A stretch of 8,700 nt of DNA from Candidatus Moraniibacteriota bacterium (GTDB taxonomy: Bacteria > Patescibacteriota > Minisyncoccia > Moranbacterales > GCA-2747515), in the NCBI GenBank assembly GCA_027031945.1, contig JALVPE010000056.1, forward strand, positions 1 to 8,700, written 5' to 3'. Within the stretch, counting starts at the first letter, position 1. Every line of letters begins with the position of its first letter. Below the pieces are notes generated by a model that worked only from the letters and a program-made list of their open reading frames with translations, was not told the origin of the DNA and searched no databases. The translations under genes were made by a program, and so were the position numbers. Below, piece after piece: positions 1-6,497 of the stretch.

Positions 1-1
1 T

Positions 2-301
2 ATTGTTGGAAATCACGTAAAGGTTAAAGTAGTGAAAAATAAGGTAGCGCCTCCATTTAAAATTGCTGAATTCGATATTATGTATAATGAAGGAATTTCA
101 CTTTCTGGAGATGTTTTGGATGTAGGTGTTGAATATGGAGTGATAACAAAAAAAGGTCATTCTTATAGTTACAAAGAAGAAAAATTGGGTGTCGGTCGTG
201 AAAAGGCGAAGACAACACTTAAGACTAATGAAAAAATGTTAGATAAGATTATGCAAGAGACAAAAAAAGCTGTAAAAGATGCACTAGAATCAGCTAAATA
301 A
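2..301 (+). CDS. recA: RecA recombinase, C-terminal 99 residues (5' end outside window)
   Basis: This is the end of RecA, the ATP-dependent DNA strand-exchange protein of homologous recombination and SOS induction. The reading frame is open from the first bases. A GTG at 32 lies inside the conserved block and is not the real start. The translated GNHVKVKVVKNKVAPPF followed by AEFDIMYNEGIS matches the conserved end of the RecA core. SYSYKEEKLGVGREKA matches the start of the C-terminal domain (E. coli has YSYKGEKIGQGKANA). The protein ends in ...DALESAK and lacks the acidic tail of E. coli RecA, so autoinhibition by that tail is not expected. The ATP-binding core is upstream of the window. A new promoter and a possible terminator lie between this gene and pilM, so it is probably a separate transcription unit. 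Confidence 0.96.
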   Translation: MVGNHVKVKVVKNKVAPPFKIAEFDIMYNEGISLSGDVLDVGVEYGVITKKGHSYSYKEEKLGVGREKAKTTLKTNEKMLDKIMQETKKAVKDALESAK

Positions 302-316
302 AGACTAGATTTTTTT

Positions 317-385
317 ACTCTCTCTACAAACAAATGGTAAACACATAATATTTGTTGTGCCTGAGTTGTGGGAGAGTTGTTTTTT
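317..385 (+). terminator. Possible intrinsic terminator of recA (long-loop hairpin plus T-run)
   Basis: ACTCTCTC (317-324) can pair with GGGAGAGT (370-377), 8 bp with one G-U. The structure is followed by a six-T run (380-385). Inside the large loop, AACAAAT (329-335) can pair with ATTTGTT (350-356). The T-run directly after the stem suits a Rho-independent terminator, but the big loop and modest GC make it weak. It sits just before the pilM promoter, where a recA terminator would be expected. Confidence 0.35.
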
Positions 386-414
386 ATGACAGTATTTGAA
401 AACTGTGGTATAAT
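386..414 (+). promoter_or_regulatory. Sigma70-type extended -10 promoter of the pil operon
   Basis: ATGACA (386-391, 5 of 6 to TTGACA) is separated by 17 nt from a perfect TATAAT (409-414). The -10 is preceded by TG at 406-407, which makes the extended TGnTATAAT form. Transcription should start near 420-422 and give an AT-rich leader of about 30 nt before the pilM ATG at 451. This is the best promoter match in the window and fits a housekeeping-sigma promoter for the whole pilM-pilC unit. Confidence 0.75.
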
Positions 415-450
415 TTTAAAATAAATATATATAAAAAAATAAAGAATTTT

Positions 451-1512
451 ATGTCATTTTTTTCTTCAAATTCTGGATATAGTTTAGGTGTAGATTTTGG
501 GACACAATCTATAAAAGCAGTAGAATTAAAATCTGTAAAAGGTAAAGCTCATTTGGTTAACTATGCTTGGGTAAATGTGACAAATATAAAAGAGATTCCT
601 GATGAATATGATAATGATTATGCAAAATTATTAAGTAGTGCACTTGTTGAATTGTTTAGACAAATGAAACCTCATACAAAAGATGCTACAGTGGCAATCC
701 CTAGTTTTAATGGACTTGTTGTTATCGCTGATTTTCCACGTATGAGTGAAAAAGAACTTGCTAATGCTATTAAGTTTGAATCACGCAAGTACATTCCGGC
801 TTCATTGGATGATGTGAATGTTAGTTGGGAAATTTTAGATAAAGATACTAAGAAAAATAATAAAGCAGAAAAAAAACAGCAAAAAAATACAATGAAAGTT
901 TTGCTGGTTGCAGCGCCAAAAAGTGAAGTTCAGTATTATGATGGATTATTTAAAGATGTTGATGTTAGAGTTAAATCATTAGAATTGGAGTCGTTTGCAG
1001 TGGCTAGATCAGTTGTTGGTAATGCAGATGGGAGATTTTTATTAGTAGATTTTGGAGCAAAGACCACTAATATAGTACTTGTAAATAAGGGCATCGTACA
1101 TGTGAACAGGAGTGTTGATATTGGTGGAGCTAATATAACGAATGCAATCATGAAAGGTATGAATATAACAAGAGAAAAAGCAGTTTCATTAAAAGAAAGT
1201 GGAGAGAATTTTTTTACAGGGGCTGCAAAAATTGGTTTTCCGTCTCTCAATGCTATTGCAAATGAGATAAAACGTGTACTTGCTATTCAGAAGAGTGATA
1301 AAATTGAAGCACTAGTACTTTGTGGAGGAGGATCAAAATTGACTGGATTAGCAGAATATTTTGGTCAAATTACGGGACTTAATGTTATTATGGGAAATCC
1401 GCTTAGTCATGTAGTGTATGATGGGCAAAAATCTGGTAGAATAGAAGAGCTTGGTAGTGCGTTTGCAGTTGCAATTGGTTTGGCGCTTCGGGATATACAA
1501 GAAAAGAAATAA
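451..1512 (+). CDS. pilM: Type IV pilus assembly protein PilM (actin-like ATPase)
   Basis: PilM is a cytoplasmic actin/FtsA-fold protein that binds the N-terminal tail of PilN and links the alignment subcomplex to the motors. The 353-residue length is typical. Visible motifs: phosphate-1 loop GVDFGTQSIKAVEL (residues 13-26), phosphate-2 loop VDFGAKTTN (199-207) and adenosine-type motif CGGGSKLTGL (291-300). The middle holds the family-typical AIPSFNG and ELANAIKFESRKYIP stretches. A Lys/Asn/Gln-rich linker (about 131-148) is encoded by A8 and A7 tracts and is probably a disordered surface loop. The ATG at 451 gives the full N-terminal strand. No Shine-Dalgarno sequence is visible; only AT-rich sequence precedes it. 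It is the first gene after the strong promoter at 386-414. Confidence 0.95.
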   Translation: MSFFSSNSGYSLGVDFGTQSIKAVELKSVKGKAHLVNYAWVNVTNIKEIPDEYDNDYAKLLSSALVELFRQMKPHTKDATVAIPSFNGLVVIADFPRMSEKELANAIKFESRKYIPASLDDVNVSWEILDKDTKKNNKAEKKQQKNTMKVLLVAAPKSEVQYYDGLFKDVDVRVKSLELESFAVARSVVGNADGRFLLVDFGAKTTNIVLVNKGIVHVNRSVDIGGANITNAIMKGMNITREKAVSLKESGENFFTGAAKIGFPSLNAIANEIKRVLAIQKSDKIEALVLCGGGSKLTGLAEYFGQITGLNVIMGNPLSHVVYDGQKSGRIEELGSAFAVAIGLALRDIQEKK

Positions 1513-1525
1513 ATTTTTTAAAATA

Positions 1526-1543
1526 AAAATGCAATAGCATTTT
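1526..1543 (+). other. Hairpin in the pilM-pilN gap
   Basis: AAAATGC (1526-1532) and GCATTTT (1537-1543) form a perfect 7-bp stem with an AATA loop. It lies 13 nt after the pilM stop and 28 nt before pilN. No T-run follows, so it is a poor terminator. It may affect mRNA processing or stability (inference). The stem is AT-rich and weak. Confidence 0.4.
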
Positions 1544-1571
1544 AAAATATAATTAATATAAAAATAAAATT

Positions 1572-2345
1572 ATGGTTTCAGGCATAGGATTTCAAAATAC
1601 GACCGACAATGAAGAAAATAAAGGTCGTCATAAAAAGACAGTTTCAAAAGGACTAATTATTGCTGCTGTAATATTAGTCTTTGTGATTCTTGTATGGCTT
1701 GCGTTGGTGATGCAAAATAAATCGCTAGATAATAAATTGGCATCGTTAAAGACAAAGACCGATGATGTTAATACGCAAGTAGCTACAACTTTATCTGATG
1801 AAACATCAGATTCCGCACTTCGTTCTTATGCAATGGAGCGTGAGCTCTATAGAGAATATGAATCTAATGATATATTAGGTGAAATTGAAAATATTATGGT
1901 TTTGAAAAGTTCTGATGGTAATCGTGTTGTACTTAAGTCATTTCAATATAATGCTGGTGCATATATGAAAAAGGCATATAAAGTCGGTTCTGCTACATTA
2001 AAGGGTGCTGGCAGTGTGACGATTACTGCTGATGCAGATACATTTGATGTGATGGCACAACAGATTGATGCATTCAAAACGAGTGATTACTTTGAAAATG
2101 TACAAGTAGGTACAACCGATCGAGACAAATCAGGACGTATAGTTTTTACACTTACAATGGATGTAGTAAAACATGGTCAGTCTCCATATGAGAGTGATGA
2201 TATGACAGAAGGTAGTAATCAAGAAAATATGACAGCGAATATCGATGAGAATTTTGGTGATGATGGTGCTGTTGGCGATAATAATAATGAAGTAAATCCA
2301 ACTAATGAAGGTGAAAATGATGTAAATATACAAACTAACCAATAA
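1572..2345 (+). CDS. pilN: PilN-like type IV pilus alignment protein
   Basis: The call rests mainly on position between pilM and a pilO-like gene, and on topology: a short cytoplasmic N-terminus (1-26), one transmembrane helix (about 27-47), a probable coiled-coil stretch (about 48-70) and an extracytoplasmic domain. The stretch around residues 133-200 (VLKSFQYNAG, then SVTITADADTFDVMAQQIDAF) resembles the PilN ferredoxin-like fold, in which short sequences carry small residue shifts. PilN normally pairs with PilO and anchors PilM through an INLLP-type N-terminal motif. That motif is not visible here; the N-terminus is polar and acidic/basic. From about residue 205 to 257 there is a low-complexity acidic Asn-rich tail. 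An in-frame TAA at 1554 bounds the start, and ATG 1572 is the only standard start before the membrane helix. No Shine-Dalgarno site is seen. Confidence 0.78.
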   Translation: MVSGIGFQNTTDNEENKGRHKKTVSKGLIIAAVILVFVILVWLALVMQNKSLDNKLASLKTKTDDVNTQVATTLSDETSDSALRSYAMERELYREYESNDILGEIENIMVLKSSDGNRVVLKSFQYNAGAYMKKAYKVGSATLKGAGSVTITADADTFDVMAQQIDAFKTSDYFENVQVGTTDRDKSGRIVFTLTMDVVKHGQSPYESDDMTEGSNQENMTANIDENFGDDGAVGDNNNEVNPTNEGENDVNIQTNQ

Positions 2346-2367
2346 TAATATAAATAATATAATAAAA

Positions 2368-2402
2368 CCTATTATCACTCCAAATTTAGAGTTGTAATAA
2401 GG
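2368..2402 (+). other. Hairpin in the pilN-pilO gap
   Basis: CCT-ATTAT-C-ACTC (2368-2380) can pair with GAGT-T-GTAAT-A-AGG (2389-2402). This gives 12 pairs, including one G-U, with one C/T mismatch, one bulged A and an 8-nt loop (2381-2388). It ends 12 nt before the pilO start and is followed by an A-rich stretch, not a T-run. It could set mRNA ends or modulate pilO translation (inference). Confidence 0.35.
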
Positions 2403-2414
2403 CAAAATAAAAAT

Positions 2415-3125
2415 ATGATTATACGAATACTTTTATTTCCAGTCATTCTCTTGTTGGTTTTATATTTTGTGATAGCACAAATTGTGCCATTAATGAAAAC
2501 AGCTTCGGCGACTAGAAGTTTAATCACACAACAAGAGGAAGAACTTACACAAGCTCAAGAGCGTTTAAATAAGGTTACGGCCTTTCAACAAGAAATCCAA
2601 TCACATTCTACGGAGATGGATTATGTAAGTGATTTTGTGCCAAATGATCAACGAGAGGAAATTTTATTGAGCGACATTTCACAAATGGCAGATGAAAGTA
2701 ATATCAGTTTATTTTCTGTTGGGTTTTCAGAAGGGCGTAGCGATGTGCGCAGTGGTGCTGCTACTGATGGACGACCAAATTTAATAGAGGGTAAGTTGAT
2801 TATGAATGGTACATATGATAACTTGAAAATATTTATGCACAAATTATTTCGTATCAAAAGGTTGTATGAGTTTAAAACTTTTGAGTTAACAAAAAATGAG
2901 CAGAAAAATAAAAGTGAAGAAGAGAATGACGCTGAGCAGGAGTTGGTACTCAGTGGAAGTATTTCATTTGCGTATGGTTACATCCCAGGCACGGGAGAAA
3001 TCTCACCGGCAGATATAGGAACTCCAGTTAATTTTGATTTAATCGATACTGTTATGAGTGCAACATCTAATACAAATCCACTGGTTACAGAGAAGAAAAA
3101 TCGTCCAAATCCATTTTTACCATAA
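2415..3125 (+). CDS. pilO: PilO-like type IV pilus alignment protein
   Basis: PilO is a bitopic membrane protein that dimerises with PilN to form the periplasmic/extracellular part of the alignment complex. This 236-residue protein has an N-terminal membrane helix (about 3-24) almost at the start, a Gln/Glu-rich coiled coil (about 35-64), and then a PilO-like stretch: FVPNDQREEILLSDISQMA followed by ISLFSVGF (about 74-104), typical of the small domain after the coil. The hydrophobic LIEGKLIMNGTYDNLKIFM segment resembles the PilO core strand. It ends in NPFLP. The frame is open upstream to a TAA at 2355 but has no ATG, GTG or TTG before 2415. No Shine-Dalgarno site is present. PilB starts 8 nt downstream, which points to co-transcription. 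Sequence conservation is low in this family, so the call uses order and topology as well. Confidence 0.82.
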   Translation: MIIRILLFPVILLLVLYFVIAQIVPLMKTASATRSLITQQEEELTQAQERLNKVTAFQQEIQSHSTEMDYVSDFVPNDQREEILLSDISQMADESNISLFSVGFSEGRSDVRSGAATDGRPNLIEGKLIMNGTYDNLKIFMHKLFRIKRLYEFKTFELTKNEQKNKSEEENDAEQELVLSGSISFAYGYIPGTGEISPADIGTPVNFDLIDTVMSATSNTNPLVTEKKNRPNPFLP

Positions 3126-3133
3126 ATATATCT

Positions 3134-4870
3134 ATGACAGAACAAGATAAAAATAAAAAAGAAAATACAAATGAAGATGATAAAAAGTCTGTGAAAGATT
3201 CCATAGAGGTACGTGCAAAACAAATGGGAGTTGAGGTGCTTACTGAAGTACCTACAAATGCTGATAAAGATTCTGTGCAATCATTATCTGAAGATATTGC
3301 AAGGCAAAATCATATGATAATTTTTGATACTGATAAGAAAACAAATACATTGCATGTTGCAATGTCTAATCCACAAGATGTAAATGCTCTTAATGTTTTA
3401 CGGTTTATTGCACAAAAAGATCGTATGAACATTGTTGCTTATCTTGCTTCAGATGAGGTAATGGAAGGACTTTTTAAGTTATATGGTAGTGCAGAACAGG
3501 CAGTTGAAGATGTGGTGCAATCATTTGAAATTGAGGGTGAAAGTGAGAGTGATTCGCTCAATGTTATTGATGATAAAGAAAGCATTCAAGATGCACCTGT
3601 TGCAAAATTAGTCCATGTGATTATTAAACATGCACTCGATGGTAAAGCATCCGATATTCATATTGAACCAATTGATAAAACTTATCGTGTGCGATTTCGT
3701 CAAGATGGTATTTTACATTCTTCTCTTACTTTTCCATTGGAAGTTGGCAAAGCTGTAATATCTCGTATTAAAATTCTTTCAAATTTGAAGATTGATGAAA
3801 AAAGAAAACCTCAGGATGGACGATTTCGTATCAATGATAAGGGTAATGATATTGATTTTCGTGTATCAAGTTTACCGGTTGTCGAAGGAGAAAAAATAGT
3901 AATGCGTGTTTTAGAGAAAGATCGTCAGACGTTTGACTTGAAAGAGTTGGGTATGATGGGTACGCAATATGAAATGTTTCTAGAGCGTATTATGGAGCCG
4001 TTTGGCATGATATTGATGACAGGTCCCACCGGTTCCGGTAAGTCAACGACGTTGTATGCATTTTTGAAAATATTAAATGGTGAGGAGCGTAATATTATTA
4101 CATTGGAAGATCCTGTAGAGTATTTTGTACCGGGAATAAATCAATCACAGGTCAAACCTGAGATTGGATATACTTTTGCTAGTGGACTTAGAAGTATATT
4201 ACGTCAAGATCCAAATGTAATAATGGTTGGTGAAATTCGTGATGGTGAAACAGCTGAATTGGCAGTACATGCAGCTCTTACGGGACATCTTGTATTTTCA
4301 ACAGTTCATACAAATAATGCAGTTGGTGCACTTCCTAGGCTTATTGATTTAGGCATTGAACCGTTTTTGATAGCATCATCTGTTCGAGTAATTGCAGCAC
4401 AGAGGCTTGTGCGTCGTATATGTGAATATTGTAAGGAAGAAGAACATATACCGGATAATGTTGTAGAAAAAGTTAGAGAAGGATTGATTGGCGTTAGTGA
4501 TGAAGAAAAAAGAAAGTATGGATTAGATCCAAATGCACCATTTAAATTTCAACATGGAAAAGGATGTAAAAAATGTGGTGGACTCGGATTGCAGGGTAGA
4601 TTAGCTTTATATGAGGCAATTGATATTGATCATGATATGCAAAACTTGATTACTGAAGAGGATGGTAATATGCCAAAGGTTGAAAAATTAGCTCGTAAAA
4701 AGGGATTTATAACTTTGAAACAAGATGGTATACTTAAAATGCTTTTGGGACTTACCACACTTGCAGAATTAGAGCGTGTTACTGAGGGTGATATGAGTAT
4801 TGGTGGTAAAATGGATGAGATTACCGATGAAGATGAGATGCATGAAGAAATGAAACATAAACATGATTAA
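3134..4870 (+). CDS. pilB: Type IV pilus extension ATPase PilB (GspE/PulE family)
   Basis: PilB is the hexameric cytoplasmic ATPase that powers pilin polymerisation through PilC. At 578 residues it is typical. A Lys/Asp-rich start (1-22) leads into an MshEN/GspE N-terminal domain (about 23-115). The N2D stretch SDIHIEP...VRFRQDGILH follows, then the motor domain. Motifs: Walker A GPTGSGKST (297-305), Asp box LEDPVEYF (324-331), Walker B-type VIMVGEIRDGE (362-372, Glu367), His box TGHLVFSTVHTNN (383-395), and a tetracysteine zinc site C430xxC433...C478xxC481, the mark of PilB/GspE rather than PilT. The C-terminus is a charged Glu/Asp/Met/His/Lys tail. The start is 8 nt after pilO and has no Shine-Dalgarno site. 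Confidence 0.97.
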   Translation: MTEQDKNKKENTNEDDKKSVKDSIEVRAKQMGVEVLTEVPTNADKDSVQSLSEDIARQNHMIIFDTDKKTNTLHVAMSNPQDVNALNVLRFIAQKDRMNIVAYLASDEVMEGLFKLYGSAEQAVEDVVQSFEIEGESESDSLNVIDDKESIQDAPVAKLVHVIIKHALDGKASDIHIEPIDKTYRVRFRQDGILHSSLTFPLEVGKAVISRIKILSNLKIDEKRKPQDGRFRINDKGNDIDFRVSSLPVVEGEKIVMRVLEKDRQTFDLKELGMMGTQYEMFLERIMEPFGMILMTGPTGSGKSTTLYAFLKILNGEERNIITLEDPVEYFVPGINQSQVKPEIGYTFASGLRSILRQDPNVIMVGEIRDGETAELAVHAALTGHLVFSTVHTNNAVGALPRLIDLGIEPFLIASSVRVIAAQRLVRRICEYCKEEEHIPDNVVEKVREGLIGVSDEEKRKYGLDPNAPFKFQHGKGCKKCGGLGLQGRLALYEAIDIDHDMQNLITEEDGNMPKVEKLARKKGFITLKQDGILKMLLGLTTLAELERVTEGDMSIGGKMDEITDEDEMHEEMKHKHD

Positions 4871-4893
4871 AGAATAATAATTAATGTAACTAT

Positions 4894-5283
4894 ATGACAC
4901 AAGAAGATAATGAAAAAAAGACAATAATGATTGCAGAGGATGATGCATTTATTGGAGATATTTATGAAGTAAAACTTAAAGATGAAGGATATAATGTTAT
5001 TTTGGCAAGTAATGGGCGTGATGCGATTGAAAAATTAGAAAATGGAGTAAAACCGGATATATTGTTGTTGGATATAGTTATGCCATACATGGATGGGTTT
5101 GATGTATTGGAAGCACTTAGTAAAAGAGATGAGTGGAAAAAAATTCCTGTGGTATTATTAACGAATTTATCACAGAAAGATGATGTAGATCGTGGTATGG
5201 CATTGGGAGCGAAAGATTTTTTGATAAAATCGCATTTTACTCCGGCAGAAGTGTTGACTAAAATAAAAAAATACATGATGTAA
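4894..5283 (+). CDS. Receiver-only response regulator (CheY-like)
   Basis: This 129-residue protein is a single receiver (REC) domain with no output domain. The phosphorylation site is intact: acidic cluster E15-D16-D17, acceptor Asp60 in LLLDIVMP, switch Thr90 in VVLLTN, and Lys112 in the FLIKS motif. It should accept phosphate from a histidine kinase and act by protein contact, as CheY and PilG/PilH do. It lies 23 nt after pilB and 33 nt before pilT, so it is probably co-transcribed with both motors. An effect on PilB, PilT or PilM is therefore likely (inference from position). No kinase is encoded in the window, and its true partner cannot be read from the sequence. No Shine-Dalgarno site is visible. 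Confidence 0.93.
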   Translation: MTQEDNEKKTIMIAEDDAFIGDIYEVKLKDEGYNVILASNGRDAIEKLENGVKPDILLLDIVMPYMDGFDVLEALSKRDEWKKIPVVLLTNLSQKDDVDRGMALGAKDFLIKSHFTPAEVLTKIKKYMM

Positions 5284-5316
5284 ATACTAAAATAATATAA
5301 AAAATAATAAGATATT

Positions 5317-6417
5317 ATGAGTTCATTACACGTTGAACAACGGATTAAAAATTTATTACGATTAGGAGCACAACAAAATGCATCTGATGTTCACTTTGCG
5401 GTTGGAAGACATCCAACACTTAGAATAGATGGTAAATTAATTCCATTAGAACAAGAAGCCGTGCTTTTGCCGGAAGATACAAAAGCTTTTGCTGATTACC
5501 TTATGAATTCTCATCATAAAGAAAAGTTTTTGGAGAATGGTGAGATTGACTTTTCCTATGGTTTGGAAGATAAAGTGCGTTTTCGTACGAATGTTTTTTA
5601 TCAGCGTGGATATGTTGGTATTGTGATGCGTATAATCAATAGTAATATTAGACCACTTGAAGATTTGGGCATACCTCAACTTGTTTACGAATTTGCTAAT
5701 TTTTCACAAGGATTGTTTTTGGTTACTGGTCCGGTGGGACACGGTAAATCAACTACTTTGGCAGCTTTAGTTGATTATATTAATCACAATAAAAAACATC
5801 ATATTATTACAATTGAGGATCCAATAGAATATATGTATGAACAAGATCGTTGTATTATTACTCAACGTGAGATTGGACAAGATTCACAAACTTTTGGAGG
5901 AGCTCTTAGAGCTTCACTTCGTGAGGATGCGAATGTAGTGCTTATTGGTGAAATGCGTGATCTTGAAACTATTGGTACAGCTATTACAGCTGCCGAAACT
6001 GGTCATTTAATTTTTGCAACATTGCATACAAATGATGCAGCACAAACAATTGATCGTATTGTAGATACATTTCCATCACATCAACAAAATCAAATTCGTT
6101 CTCAATTGGCAAATGTGTTGTTAGGTGTGATGTCACAACGATTGATTCCACATGCAAATGGAGGACGTGTACCGGCAATCGAGATAATGATAAAAAATAG
6201 TGCAGTGGAAAATCTTATTCGTGAGGATAAGACATATCAAATTGATACTGTAATAGAAACAAGTCAAAAAGAAGGAATGATATCATTGGATAAATCATTG
6301 GCAGAGTTATTACAAGCTGGTGATATTACACTTGATCATGCAATGACATATGCAAAAAATCGTGATTATGTAAGAATGTTGGTTGGTAGAGGGGAACAAA
6401 TTCATATAGATGAATAA
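5317..6417 (+). CDS. pilT: Type IV pilus retraction ATPase PilT
   Basis: PilT is the hexameric ATPase that depolymerises the pilus, driving twitching and DNA uptake. Its 366 residues fit the family. The N-terminal PAS-like domain has the hallmark QNASDVHFAVGRHPTLRIDG. The motor has Walker A GPVGHGKSTT (138-147), Asp box IEDPIEYMY, Walker B-type VVLIGEMRDLET (Glu212) and His box TGHLIFATLHTND, followed by DRIVDTFP and RSQLANVLLGVMSQRLIP. AVENLIRE (296-303) corresponds to the AIRNLIRE element that is required for retraction in PilT. There is no zinc tetracysteine, which separates it from PilB. Walker A is GPVGHGKS instead of the common GPTGSGKS but keeps the needed Gly, Lys and Ser. There is no Shine-Dalgarno site. 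An 80-nt gap separates it from pilC. Confidence 0.96.
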   Translation: MSSLHVEQRIKNLLRLGAQQNASDVHFAVGRHPTLRIDGKLIPLEQEAVLLPEDTKAFADYLMNSHHKEKFLENGEIDFSYGLEDKVRFRTNVFYQRGYVGIVMRIINSNIRPLEDLGIPQLVYEFANFSQGLFLVTGPVGHGKSTTLAALVDYINHNKKHHIITIEDPIEYMYEQDRCIITQREIGQDSQTFGGALRASLREDANVVLIGEMRDLETIGTAITAAETGHLIFATLHTNDAAQTIDRIVDTFPSHQQNQIRSQLANVLLGVMSQRLIPHANGGRVPAIEIMIKNSAVENLIREDKTYQIDTVIETSQKEGMISLDKSLAELLQAGDITLDHAMTYAKNRDYVRMLVGRGEQIHIDE

Positions 6418-6497
6418 ATAAAAGTGTTGTGAGCAATCTAAAATTAAAATGTCATAAATATTTTATGTGCCATTAATTAATTCTATAACTTATATGT

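Noticed and set aside
396..401. TTGAAA as the -35 of the pil operon promoter
   Set aside because: It is only 7 nt from the TATAAT, far too close; ATGACA at 386-391 has the correct 17-nt spacing.
936..1250. Minus-strand frame within pilM
   Set aside because: It is fully contained in conserved pilM coding sequence, including the phosphate-2 loop, so it is a shadow frame.
2130..2405. Hydrophobic minus-strand reading frame antisense to the pilN tail
   Set aside because: Its Ile/Phe/Tyr-rich composition is the expected antisense of an Asn/Asp-rich tail; there is no start signal or motif.
2358..2414. Extension of the pilO frame upstream, which would add about 19 residues before ATG 2415
   Set aside because: The frame is open back to a TAA at 2355 but has no ATG, GTG or TTG, so no standard start supports it.
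6418..6497. Possible internal promoter and hairpin before pilC: TATAAC at 6484-6489 and CATAAA/TTTATG (6453-6467)
   Set aside because: There is no acceptable -35 and the stem is six A-T-dominated pairs. In DNA this AT-rich both are expected by chance.
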